From positions 1 through 64,000 of the forward strand of contig NZ_JAERRK010000018.1 in the NCBI RefSeq assembly GCF_016741775.1: a stretch of DNA of 64,000 nt, written 5' to 3'. A model generated the notes under the pieces. That model did not search any database, had not been told where the DNA came from, and worked only from the letters and a program-made list of their open reading frames with translations. This stretch comes from Streptomyces actinomycinicus (GTDB lineage Bacteria > Actinomycetota > Actinomycetes > Streptomycetales > Streptomycetaceae). Below are positions 23,950-32,227 of the stretch, piece by piece. How positions within the stretch are numbered: the first letter of the stretch is position 1; each line of letters opens with the position of its first letter. Both the position numbers and the translations under genes were made by a program.

Positions 23950-26040
23950 GTGACGCGCAGCGTGTACGTGACCGGGATCGACCGCGGCGACGGCCGCCAG
24001 GTCGTGGAGCTGGGAGTGATGGAACTCCTGACCCGGCAGGTCGACCGGGTGGGGGTGTTCCGTCCGCTCGTCCACGACGGACCCGATCGCCTGTTCGAGT
24101 TGCTGCGGGCGCGCTACCGGCTCTCGCAGGACCCGGCCACCGTCTACGGCATGGACTACCACGAGGCGTCCGCGCTCCAGGCCGAACAGGGCACCGACGA
24201 ACTGGTCTCCGCCCTCGTCGACCGCTTCCACCTGGTGGCCCGCGACTACGACGTCGTCCTCGTCCTCGGCACCGACTTCGCCGACACCCAGCTGCCGGAC
24301 GAACTGTCCCTCAACGCCCGTCTCGCCAACGAGTTCGGCGCCTCCGTCATCCCCGTGGTCGGCGGCCGCAAGCAGAGCACCGAGTCGGTGCTCGCCGAGA
24401 CGCGCAACGCCTTCCGCGCCTACGACGGCCTCGGCTGCGACGTGCTCGCCATGGTCGCCAACCGGGTCGCCCGGGAGGACCGCGACGAGATCGCCGGGCG
24501 GCTCGCCGACCGGCTGCCGGTGCCCTGCTACGTCGTGCCCGACGAACCGGCTCTCTCCGCGCCGACGGTCGCCCAGATCTCCCAGGTCCTCGGCGCGAAG
24601 GTACTGCTCGGTGACGATTCCGGGCTCGCCCGGGACGCGCTGGGCTTCGTCTTCGGCGGGGCGATGCTGCCGAACCTGCTGGGCGCCCTGACCCCGGGCT
24701 GCCTGGTCGTCACCCCCGGGGACCGCGCCGACCTGGTCGTCGGCTCGCTCGCCGCGCACAGCGCCGGCACCCCGCCGATAGCCGGCGTCCTGCTCACCCT
24801 GGACGAGGTGCCGAGCGACGAGATCCTCACCCTCGCCGCCCGCCTCGCCCCGGGCACCCCGGTGCTGTCGGTGACCGGCAACAGCTTCCCCACCGCCGAG
24901 CGGCTCTTCTCGCTCGAGGGCAAGCTGAACGCGTCCACCCCGCGCAAGGCGGAGACCGCGCTCGGCCTGTTCGAGCGGTACGCCGACACCGCCGAGCTGG
25001 CCCGCCGGGTCTCGGCGCCGAGCGGCGACCGGGTCACCCCGATGATGTTCGAGCACAAGCTCCTGGAGCAGGCCCGCTCCGACAAGCGCCGGGTCGTGCT
25101 GCCGGAGGGCACCGAGGAGCGGGTGCTGCACGCGGCCGAGGTGCTGCTGCGCCGGGGCGTGTGCGACCTGACCCTGCTCGGCCCGGTCGACCAGATCCGC
25201 AAGAAGGCCGCCGACCTCGGCATCGACCTCGTCGACACCCAGCTGATCGATCCGGCCACCTCCGAGCTGCGCGACTCCTTCGCCGAGAAGTACGCGCGAC
25301 TGCGCGCCCACAAGGGCGTCACCGTCGAGCTGGCCTACGACGTCGTCTCCGACGTCAACTATTTCGGCACCCTGATGGTCCAGGAGGGCCTGGCCGACGG
25401 CATGGTGTCCGGCTCGGTGCACTCCACGGCCGCGACCATCCGGCCCGCCTTCGAGATCATCAAGACCCGGACCGAGTCATCGATCGTGTCGTCGGTGTTC
25501 TTCATGTGCCTGGCCGACAAGGTGCTGGTCTACGGCGACTGCGCGGTCAACCCGGACCCGAACGCCGAGCAGCTGGCGGACATCGCCGTGCAGTCGGCGG
25601 GCACGGCCGCGCAGTTCGGGGTGGAGCCGCGGATCGCGATGCTGTCGTACTCCACCGGTACGTCCGGTTCGGGCGCCGACGTGGACAAGGTGCGCGAGGC
25701 CACCGAGCTGGCCCGCTCGCGCCGGCCGGACCTGAAGATCGAGGGCCCGATCCAGTACGACGCGGCCGTCGAGCCGTCCGTCGCCGCCACCAAGCTGCCC
25801 GGCTCCGAGGTCGCCGGTCAGGCCAGCGTGCTGATCTTCCCCGACCTCAACACCGGCAACAACACCTACAAGGCCGTGCAGCGCTCGGCCGGCGCGATCG
25901 CCGTCGGCCCGGTCCTGCAGGGCTTGCGCAAGCCGGTCAACGACCTGTCCCGGGGCGCGCTCGTCCAGGACATCGTCAACACCGTCGCCATCACGGCGAT
26001 CCAGGCCCAGAACTCCAGCGAGAAGGCGTCCGAGCAGTGA
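23950..26040 (+). CDS. pta: Phosphate acetyltransferase, long form
   Basis: Encodes 696 residues. Converts acetyl-CoA and phosphate to acetyl phosphate. N-terminal BioD-like P-loop region (YVTGIDRGDGRQVVELG; the canonical Walker motif is degenerate), DRTGG-type middle domain, and C-terminal catalytic PTA domain (EGTEERVLHAAEVLL; SGSVHSTAATIRPAFEII; SYSTGTSGSGADVDKVREAT). GTG 23950 is preceded by GGAG. The 3' end overlaps ackA by GTGA, so the pair is coupled. An 8-codon frame (23930-23953) overlaps the start and may be incidental. Confidence 0.95.
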   Translation: MTRSVYVTGIDRGDGRQVVELGVMELLTRQVDRVGVFRPLVHDGPDRLFELLRARYRLSQDPATVYGMDYHEASALQAEQGTDELVSALVDRFHLVARDYDVVLVLGTDFADTQLPDELSLNARLANEFGASVIPVVGGRKQSTESVLAETRNAFRAYDGLGCDVLAMVANRVAREDRDEIAGRLADRLPVPCYVVPDEPALSAPTVAQISQVLGAKVLLGDDSGLARDALGFVFGGAMLPNLLGALTPGCLVVTPGDRADLVVGSLAAHSAGTPPIAGVLLTLDEVPSDEILTLAARLAPGTPVLSVTGNSFPTAERLFSLEGKLNASTPRKAETALGLFERYADTAELARRVSAPSGDRVTPMMFEHKLLEQARSDKRRVVLPEGTEERVLHAAEVLLRRGVCDLTLLGPVDQIRKKAADLGIDLVDTQLIDPATSELRDSFAEKYARLRAHKGVTVELAYDVVSDVNYFGTLMVQEGLADGMVSGSVHSTAATIRPAFEIIKTRTESSIVSSVFFMCLADKVLVYGDCAVNPDPNAEQLADIAVQSAGTAAQFGVEPRIAMLSYSTGTSGSGADVDKVREATELARSRRPDLKIEGPIQYDAAVEPSVAATKLPGSEVAGQASVLIFPDLNTGNNTYKAVQRSAGAIAVGPVLQGLRKPVNDLSRGALVQDIVNTVAITAIQAQNSSEKASEQ

Positions 26041-27248
26041 CCTCCCCCACCCGTGTCCTCGTCCTCAACTCCGGCTCCTCCTCGCTGAAGTACCAGCTCC
26101 TGGACATGCGGGACAGCAGCCGGCTCGCGGTGGGCCTGGTCGAGCGCATCGGCGAGCAGACCTCGAGGCTCGAGCACACCTGCGTGACCTCCGGCGACGC
26201 CCGCGAGCGCAACGGCCCGATCGCCGACCACGACGCCGCCCTCAAGGCGGTCGCCGAGGAGCTGACCCGGGACGGCCTCGGCCTGGACTCCCCCGAGCTG
26301 GCCGCGATCGGGCACCGGGTGGTGCACGGCGGGATGTTCTTCACCGAGCCCACGGTCGTCGACGACGAGGTGCTCACCGAGATCGAGCGGCTGATCCCGG
26401 TCGCCCCGCTGCACAACCCGGCCAACCTCACCGGCATCCGCACCGCGCGGGCGCTGCGCCCCGACCTGCCCCAGGTCGCCGTCTTCGACACGGCGTTCCA
26501 CACGACGATGCCGGAGTCGGCGGCGCGCTACGCGATCGACCCGAAGACCGCCGACCGGCACCGGATCCGGCGGTACGGCTTCCACGGCACCTCGCACGCG
26601 TACGTCTCCCGGGAGACCGCGCGGCTGCTGGGCAAGGACCCGTCCGAGGTCAACGTCATCGTGCTGCACCTGGGCAACGGGGCCTCGGCGTCCGCGGTGG
26701 CGAAGGGCCGGTGCGTGGACACCTCCATGGGACTGACGCCTTTGGAGGGGCTCGTGATGGGTACGCGCTCCGGTGACCTGGACCCGGCCGTCATCTTCCA
26801 TTTGGCCCGGGTTGGCGATATGTCCATGGACGAGATCGACACTCTTCTCAACAAGCGGAGCGGTCTCTTCGGCCTGTGCGGGGACAACGACATGCGGGAG
26901 ATCCGCCGCCGGATCGACGAGGGTGACGAAGAGGCCTCGCTGGCCTTCGATATTTACATTCACCGGATCAAGAAGTACATCGGCGCCTATTTCGCCGTGC
27001 TCGGCACGGTGGACGCGGTCGCCTTCACCGCCGGCGTGGGCGAGAACGCGGCGCCCGTGCGCCAGGCGGCGATCGCGGGCCTGGAGGGGCTGGGGCCGGC
27101 GGTCGATCCGGAGCGGAACTCCGTGCGCAGCGGCGAGCCGCGGCTGATTTCACCGGACTCGGCGCGGGTGGCGGTCGCCGTGGTGCCGACGGATGAAGAA
27201 CTGGAGATCGCGACGCAGACCTACGCACTGGTCGGAAAGAACAACTGA
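26037..27248 (+). CDS. ackA: Acetate kinase
   Basis: Encodes 403 residues from GTG 26037. Makes ATP and acetate from acetyl phosphate, or the reverse. Motifs: VLNSGSSSLKYQLLD at the N-terminus, GHRVVHGG, VFDTAFHTTMP with the catalytic Asp, YGFHGTSH, and LHLGNGAS. A longer open frame upstream is a shadow inside pta. Confidence 0.97.
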   Translation: MTSPTRVLVLNSGSSSLKYQLLDMRDSSRLAVGLVERIGEQTSRLEHTCVTSGDARERNGPIADHDAALKAVAEELTRDGLGLDSPELAAIGHRVVHGGMFFTEPTVVDDEVLTEIERLIPVAPLHNPANLTGIRTARALRPDLPQVAVFDTAFHTTMPESAARYAIDPKTADRHRIRRYGFHGTSHAYVSRETARLLGKDPSEVNVIVLHLGNGASASAVAKGRCVDTSMGLTPLEGLVMGTRSGDLDPAVIFHLARVGDMSMDEIDTLLNKRSGLFGLCGDNDMREIRRRIDEGDEEASLAFDIYIHRIKKYIGAYFAVLGTVDAVAFTAGVGENAAPVRQAAIAGLEGLGPAVDPERNSVRSGEPRLISPDSARVAVAVVPTDEELEIATQTYALVGKNN

Positions 27249-27291
27249 ATAGCACCTGAGCGGTGTGGCACTCATTTGTATCTTCCGCCAG

Positions 27292-27305
27292 ACGGAATAT
27301 TCCGT
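27292..27305. promoter_or_regulatory. 14-bp perfect palindrome in the pyk promoter region
   Basis: ACGGAATATTCCGT ends 27 bp before the pyk start codon, in the 84-bp ackA-pyk gap, which is AT-rich for this genome. It could be a regulator site or lie at the transcription start. Confidence 0.5.
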
Positions 27306-27332
27306 AGCGAAACAAACCGATAGGATCGCCTC

Positions 27333-28763
27333 ATGCGCCGTTCGAAAATCGTCTGTACTCTCGGCCCCGCGGTCGACTCCCACGAGATGCTCGTCGCCAT
27401 GATCGAGGCGGGCATGAATGTGGCCCGGTTCAACTTCAGCCACGGCACCCACGCCGAGCACCAGGCGCGGTACGACCGCGTCCGGGCCGCGTCCAAGGAG
27501 ACCGGCCGCCCCATCGGCGTCCTCGCCGACCTGCAGGGCCCGAAGATCCGCCTGGAGACCTTCGCCGAGGGGCCGGTCGAGCTGGAGCGCGGTGACGAGT
27601 TCGTCATCACGACCGAGGACGTGCCGGGTGACAAGAGCATCTGCGGTACGACGTACAAGGGGCTGCCGGGCGACGTCTCGCGCGGTGACCAGGTCCTGAT
27701 CAACGACGGCAACGTCGAGCTGAAGGTCCTGGACGTCGAGGGCCCCCGGGTCAAGACGATCGTCATCGAGGGCGGTGTCGTCTCCGACCACAAGGGCATC
27801 AACCTGCCCGGCGCGGCCGTCAACGTCCCCGCGCTGAGCGAGAAGGACGTCGAGGACCTGCGCTTCGCCCTCCGCATGGGCTGCGACCTGGTCGCCCTGT
27901 CCTTCGTCCGGGACGCCAAGGACGTGCACGACGTCCACCGCGTGATGGACGAGGAGGGCCGCCGGGTCCCGGTGATCGCCAAGGTCGAGAAGCCGCAGGC
28001 GGTCGAGAACATGGAGGACGTCGTGATGGCGTTCGACGGCGTCATGGTCGCGCGTGGCGACCTCGCCGTCGAGTACCCGCTCGAGAAGGTCCCCATGGTG
28101 CAGAAGCGCCTGATCGAGCTGTGCCGGCGCAACGCCAAGCCGGTGATCGTGGCGACCCAGATGATGGAGTCGATGATCACCAACTCCCGCCCGACCCGCG
28201 CCGAGGCCTCCGACGTGGCCAACGCGATCCTGGACGGCGCGGACGCGGTCATGCTGTCGGCCGAGTCCAGCGTGGGCGCCTACCCGGTCGAGACGGTGAA
28301 GACCATGTCGAAGATCGTCACCGCGGCCGAGCAGGAGCTGCTCTCCAAGGGCCTGCAGCCGCTGGTGCCGGGCAAGAAGCCGCGCACGCAGGGCGGTTCG
28401 GTGGCCCGTGCCGCCGCCGAGATCGCCGACTTCCTCGGCGGCAAGGGCCTGATCGCCTTCACCCAGTCCGGTGACACCGCGCGCCGGCTGTCGCGCTACC
28501 GCGCGACCCAGCCGATCATCGCCTTCACCACGGACGAGGGCACCCGTAACCAGCTCACTCTCAGCTGGGGCGTGGAGTCGCACGTCGTGCCGTTCGTGAA
28601 CACCACGGACGAGATGGTCGACCTGGTGGACCAGGAGATCGCCCGGCTCGGCCGGTTCGACGCGGGCGACACCGTCATCATCACCGCCGGCTCGCCCCCC
28701 GGGGTCCCCGGCACCACCAACATGCTCCGCGTCCACCACCTGGGCGGCACCCGCAGCAACTGA
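27333..28763 (+). CDS. pyk: Pyruvate kinase
   Basis: Encodes 476 residues. Makes pyruvate and ATP from phosphoenolpyruvate. Motifs: RRSKIVCTLGPA, NVARFNFSHGTHAEH, VIAKVEKPQAVENM with the catalytic Lys, VMVARGDLAVEYPLEKVP, ATQMMESM, and the C-terminal allosteric domain (GDTARRLSRYR). Placed behind pta-ackA, with which it shares use of pyruvate and acetyl-CoA, but with its own promoter region. Confidence 0.97.
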   Translation: MRRSKIVCTLGPAVDSHEMLVAMIEAGMNVARFNFSHGTHAEHQARYDRVRAASKETGRPIGVLADLQGPKIRLETFAEGPVELERGDEFVITTEDVPGDKSICGTTYKGLPGDVSRGDQVLINDGNVELKVLDVEGPRVKTIVIEGGVVSDHKGINLPGAAVNVPALSEKDVEDLRFALRMGCDLVALSFVRDAKDVHDVHRVMDEEGRRVPVIAKVEKPQAVENMEDVVMAFDGVMVARGDLAVEYPLEKVPMVQKRLIELCRRNAKPVIVATQMMESMITNSRPTRAEASDVANAILDGADAVMLSAESSVGAYPVETVKTMSKIVTAAEQELLSKGLQPLVPGKKPRTQGGSVARAAAEIADFLGGKGLIAFTQSGDTARRLSRYRATQPIIAFTTDEGTRNQLTLSWGVESHVVPFVNTTDEMVDLVDQEIARLGRFDAGDTVIITAGSPPGVPGTTNMLRVHHLGGTRSN

Positions 28764-28789
28764 CCCGTCCCGTACGGGCCTTGGAACGG

Positions 28790-28828
28790 CACCGGGGGCG
28801 CCCCCTGCGACAGGGGGCGCCCCCGGTG
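28790..28828 (+). terminator. Strong terminator downstream of pyk
   Basis: Perfect 18-bp arms (28790-28807 with 28811-28828), CGA loop, then TTTT on the plus strand. Ends pyk; may also act on the convergent secreted-protein gene. Confidence 0.9.
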
Positions 28829-28863
28829 TTTTCCGCGGCTCCCGAACCGGCTTGTGCGACCGC

Positions 28864-30270
28864 TCAGTCGGTCGTGTACACGTGCATGCCGGGCACGTGC
28901 AGGTTGCCGCCGAACTGGGCCGCCTGGGTCACCTTCACATGGGTGAAGTAGATCAGCGGGATGTTCAGCGGGGGCGGGCTGTCGGGGCTGAAGGTCACCG
29001 GGATCAGACCGAACAGGTTGCCCGAGATGCTCTCGGTGTACATCACCGTGTCTCCGCCGGTGATGGTGGACGTCGAGCCCTTCGAGGCCTGGACGTGGTA
29101 GGTCTTGTCGGCCTGCTTGTCCTGGACCGTCTGGTGCAGGTCCCCGATGTCGGTCCCGCCGGAGATGACGTACTTCAGCACCTTCTTCTTGGTGCCGTTG
29201 GCCGTCTTCACCTCGACTATGCCCTGGTAATCGGCGCCCTTGAGGAGCAGGGAGCTGGCGTTCAGGTACCAGGGGTCGTCCGCGACCGGCACCTTGTTGT
29301 CGACGCCGCCCTCCTCGTCCGTGGCCGCCGGGCAGTCCTCGGCGTCGACGGACTCGCTCGCGGACGGGCTCGGCGTGGCCGACGGGGTCGCGTCCTTGAC
29401 CTTCCCGGTGGTGTCCCCGGCCGTCTTGGAGGCGGTGCCGCTGGTGTCCTTGACCGTGTCCTCGGTCTTGCCGACGGTGTCCTTGGCCTTTTCGGCCGTG
29501 TCCTGGACGGTGTCGGAGGCGCTGCCGCCGGAGTCCTTGCCGTCGCTCGACGGGGTCTCCGTGGCGGACGGCGAAGGGGACGCGGACGGCGTCGACGCCG
29601 GAGCCGGGGCCGACGGCGAGGCGCCGGGGTCCGTGCTCTTCCCACCGGTGAGGATGTCACCGATCGTGTCGCCGATGGTGTCCAGGACACCGCCGCCGCT
29701 GCCCTGGGTCGCGGTCGGCTCCGGAGTGGCCGTGTCCGTGCCCGAGCCGGATCCCGATCCGGACGAGCCCGTGTCCGAGCCGGAGGAGCCCGAGGATCCC
29801 GATCCGGCGGTGTCGGCCGGCTTGGGCGTGGTCTCGTCGCCGGAACCTGAATCCGGCGAAGAGGTGTCGCCCGAGCCCTGGGTGTCCTTGCCGTCACCGG
29901 TGCCCGCGGTCGCCGTGGGGGACGGCGTGGCCGTGTCCTCGGACGTGCTCTGCGACGGGGACGGCGTCGGCGAGGCCGAGGTGTCCTTGTCGTCGCCCAG
30001 CGCCTTGACGCAGTCCTTGTACTCGTCGGCCGTCAGGCTCTTGGCCGACGTCGACGGGGACGGGCTGCCGTTGTTGTCGGCCAGGGCCAGCGTGGACGTG
30101 AAGCCCATGCCCATGAGCACCGCCGTGGGCATCGCCACGGAGGCTATGGCCTTGCCGGCCGGCATGTGGAACCTGGTGAACAGCGGCTTCCTGGGGGCCG
30201 CGTGGCGGGGCCCGGTTCTCGCGCGGGACCCCTCCAGATCGGTCCCGCGGGTCACCTCGTCAGCCGGCAC
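28864..30270 (-). CDS. Secreted or surface protein with long Ser/Thr/Asp/Gly linker, part of DUF6230/DUF6114 cluster
   Basis: Encodes 468 residues. A basic N-terminus leads into one hydrophobic segment (KAIASVAMPTAVLMGMGFTSTLALA, about residues 39-63), then about 250 residues of Ser/Thr/Gly/Asp/Pro repeats (TPSPS, DTGSSGSGSG-like) that look like a disordered, possibly glycosylated stalk. The final ~145 residues form a compact domain (VPVADDPWYLNASSLLLKGADYQGIVEV ... FTHVKVTQAAQFGG). GTG 30270 follows GGGAGG and overlaps the stop of the DUF6114 gene. Function unknown; the cluster recurs in Streptomyces and is sometimes labelled cholesterol esterase without visible support here. Confidence 0.8.
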   Translation of the reverse strand: MPADEVTRGTDLEGSRARTGPRHAAPRKPLFTRFHMPAGKAIASVAMPTAVLMGMGFTSTLALADNNGSPSPSTSAKSLTADEYKDCVKALGDDKDTSASPTPSPSQSTSEDTATPSPTATAGTGDGKDTQGSGDTSSPDSGSGDETTPKPADTAGSGSSGSSGSDTGSSGSGSGSGTDTATPEPTATQGSGGGVLDTIGDTIGDILTGGKSTDPGASPSAPAPASTPSASPSPSATETPSSDGKDSGGSASDTVQDTAEKAKDTVGKTEDTVKDTSGTASKTAGDTTGKVKDATPSATPSPSASESVDAEDCPAATDEEGGVDNKVPVADDPWYLNASSLLLKGADYQGIVEVKTANGTKKKVLKYVISGGTDIGDLHQTVQDKQADKTYHVQASKGSTSTITGGDTVMYTESISGNLFGLIPVTFSPDSPPPLNIPLIYFTHVKVTQAAQFGGNLHVPGMHVYTTD

Positions 30271-30847
30271 TGTGCCTCCCGTTCGCCCCGTTGGCCGGGC
30301 TCGTTCCTGACAGGTCGTTCTCCCAGGGCGCCTTGTAGGGCCCGGTCGGCCCCTCGCTCACCGGGTCAGTGCCCTGCTGCGGCAGCGGGGTCGTCTCGGG
30401 AGCACCGCCCTCGCCCGGGGCGGCCGCGGCCGGCGGCTGCTCCTGCGGGGGCGCACCCGGCGCCCAGGCCACGGCCATCGCCCCGCCGATCAGGGCGAGC
30501 AGGAAGCCCATGACGAAGCCGCCGAAGTTGGCCACGGGGATGGACACCAGCGCGAGCAGGATCGCGGCGACGCCTGCGAAGGTCCGTACGTGCTTCTGGA
30601 ACCACAGGCTCACGCCCAGGACGATGAGCAGCACACCGATGATCAGGGAGCCGGCTCCCGCGGTGGTCGACATCGCCAGCGTCAGGTGCCCGAGCTGGAG
30701 ATGGGCGTACGGGAAGTACATGATCGGAAGGCCGCCGAGCATGACGAGCAGTCCGGCCCAGAACGGACGCGTGCCCCGCCAGGCGCGGAACTGCAGCCTC
30801 CGGCTGGTGGACTGGCCGGATGCGGCGGCAGGAGTCTCGGCGCTCAT
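30260..30847 (-). CDS. DUF6114 integral membrane protein
   Basis: Encodes 195 residues. Four hydrophobic helices (WAGLLVMLGGLPIMYFPYAHL; TAGAGSLIIGVLLIVLGVSLWF; TFAGVAAILLALVSIPVANFGGF; MGFLLALIGGAMAVAW) precede a Pro/Ala/Gly-rich cytoplasmic or external tail. Lies between the DUF6230 gene and the stalk-protein gene in the same direction; its end overlaps the latter by 11 bp. Assignment to DUF6114 is from memory of the family. Confidence 0.8.
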   Translation of the reverse strand: MSAETPAAASGQSTSRRLQFRAWRGTRPFWAGLLVMLGGLPIMYFPYAHLQLGHLTLAMSTTAGAGSLIIGVLLIVLGVSLWFQKHVRTFAGVAAILLALVSIPVANFGGFVMGFLLALIGGAMAVAWAPGAPPQEQPPAAAAPGEGGAPETTPLPQQGTDPVSEGPTGPYKAPWENDLSGTSPANGANGRHSAG

Positions 30848-30920
30848 GGAAAACAGCTCCCTGGTGCGGCGTTGCTGTGGTGGTGATGTGTGCCGCGCGT
30901 GAGAACGCGGCCGGAGAGTG

Positions 30921-30955
30921 GACGGGCGGGGGCGCCACCGGCTCCCCCGCCCGTC
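30921..30955 (-). terminator. 12-bp hairpin after the DUF6230 gene
   Basis: Perfect arms GACGGGCGGGGG (30921-30932) and its complement (30944-30955) with an 11-nt loop sit 10 bp beyond the DUF6230 stop. It probably reduces transcription into the DUF6114 gene, giving more DUF6230 than its partners. Confidence 0.65.
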
Positions 30956-30964
30956 AGCGAGTGC

Positions 30965-31603
30965 CTAGTAGCACTCCTTGACACCCGTCGCCAGCGACAT
31001 GTGCAGACCGCTGAGCTTGAACGTGCCGGCGGTGGTCGCCCACGCCGTCTGCTTCACGCCGACCAGCGTGGCCTTGTCGGCCTGCTGCGCGAAGCCGAAG
31101 GGGTTGGCCTGCTCGCCGCCGCCCTTCATACCCGGACCCTTGGAGGCGTCCTTGGCGGCCACGCCGATGTCGATGTTGTCGAACGTCGCGTCGGCGTTGA
31201 GGTCGGCGACGTCGATGTAGATGTTGTCGGCCTGGACCTTGTCGTGGCCTTCGCCACCGGCGCGCAGGATGAGGCTGACGTTGCCGAAGATCGGCACGTC
31301 AGGCGTGACGACGGACTGGCACAGGTTGGTGATCTCGGCGTGCTTGAACGCCGAGACGGCCACCGGGTGCGCCGTCTTCTTGCCGTCCATCGTGTAGCCG
31401 CTGTCGATGGCGCCGTACTGCTCGAAGCCGGTGCCGACGAGCTGGTCGGCGGACACCTTGAACGACTGGCCGGACACGCTGAACGAGGCCGCGAGAGCGC
31501 CCTGCGCGAGGGCGACACCTATACACGCCGTGGCGGCCACGCTGGGCACCATGACCACAGCGAACCGCTTCCATCTGGTCCCGCCACGCACCTGGGACTC
31601 CAT
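30965..31603 (-). CDS. DUF6230 family exported protein
   Basis: Encodes about 212 residues. A basic start (ESQVRGGTRWKRFAVV) precedes a hydrophobic signal/anchor ending ALAASFSVSG. The mature part is beta-rich with DNIYIDVADLNADATFDNIDIG and a C-terminal CY; two cysteines (NLCQSV and ECY) could bridge. ATG 31603 has GAAGGAGGAAAT immediately upstream, so longer frames are rejected. First gene of the cluster, with a leader of about 335 nt if the promoter at 31945-31973 is right. Confidence 0.8.
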   Translation of the reverse strand: MESQVRGGTRWKRFAVVMVPSVAATACIGVALAQGALAASFSVSGQSFKVSADQLVGTGFEQYGAIDSGYTMDGKKTAHPVAVSAFKHAEITNLCQSVVTPDVPIFGNVSLILRAGGEGHDKVQADNIYIDVADLNADATFDNIDIGVAAKDASKGPGMKGGGEQANPFGFAQQADKATLVGVKQTAWATTAGTFKLSGLHMSLATGVKECY

Positions 31604-31944
31604 ATTTCCTCCTTCTCGGACGTACATCTCCTGACCCCGACTCGCCCCCGAACGAAGGCTCAGCCAGGCAGGGATGGGAGAAGTGCTACGTCCTCGGGAA
31701 GGAGAGCGCCCGCACTCGGAGGCGCGAACCGCGCCCGAATCACCGGCGATCACCCCCGAGCGACAACCACTGGTCGCGCCTGACACACATCACGCACAAC
31801 CTTGCCGGACAGGCTTCGCCGATGCGACGAAGACCCCCCTGCCCTAGAGCCGGCACCACTGCCGCCGGCTCTGCTCGGTGGGGACCCAGAGTCTCCCGTG
31901 ACCCGACCGGCTGTCGGGGTACGGGAATGGACCGAGCGTCGCCG

Positions 31945-31973
31945 ATCGTGGTGCATTCTCGGCCCGGACACAA
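31945..31973 (-). promoter_or_regulatory. Likely promoter of the DUF6230 cluster
   Basis: On the minus strand TTGTGT (31973-31968) and CACGAT (31950-31945) are 17 bp apart. Directly upstream is the 18-bp palindrome at 31981-31998. No other gene-free promoter candidate this good was seen in the 31604-32227 gap. Confidence 0.45.
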
Positions 31974-31980
31974 GGGGGTT

Positions 31981-31998
31981 CGTTACTGGCTAGTAACG
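31981..31998. promoter_or_regulatory. 18-bp inverted repeat (CGTTACT-N4-AGTAACG) upstream of the DUF6230 promoter
   Basis: Perfect 7-bp arms spaced by GGCT. A related but shorter TTACT-CGG-AGTAA lies at 32113-32125. These look like binding sites for a dimeric regulator not encoded in an obvious place nearby. Confidence 0.6.
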
Positions 31999-32068
31999 GC
32001 CGTATAACCAGGGGACGACCGGCCGGTCTCGGAGCGCGACGCTCGGTGGCGCCTGCGGGCAGAACAAA

Positions 32069-32165
32069 GCCGTTGATCCCTGGACGAAACCAGACAGACC
32101 AACGGCCTTGATTTACTCGGAGTAACAGCGGCCGCGATTACCAAGATTTGGTAAAGCGCGGCCGC
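32069..32165. other. Structured intergenic DNA downstream of cnoX
   Basis: In the 31604-32227 gap. GCCGTTG near 32070 pairs with CAACGGC near 32100 across a 29-nt loop, followed on the minus strand by TTTGTT. A second, larger hairpin has TTACCAA (32138-32144) and TTGGTAA (32148-32154) inside GCGGCCGCG-type outer arms (from about 32128 and to about 32165). One or both may terminate cnoX. No ORF seen. Confidence 0.5.
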
Positions 32166-32227
32166 CGTGACACCTTGTCGGCGAATCTTTCACCCCGGCA
32201 CCACAAGCCGAGGCGTTTAGGGACTGG

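Noticed and set aside
23930..23953. Regulatory upstream peptide overlapping pta
   Set aside because: Eight codons with no ribosome site; the overlap with the pta GTG start is probably incidental.
31604..31944. Cyclic di-AMP or other known riboswitch in the DUF6230 leader
   Set aside because: I found no stretch matching a class I can recall; only ordinary hairpins.
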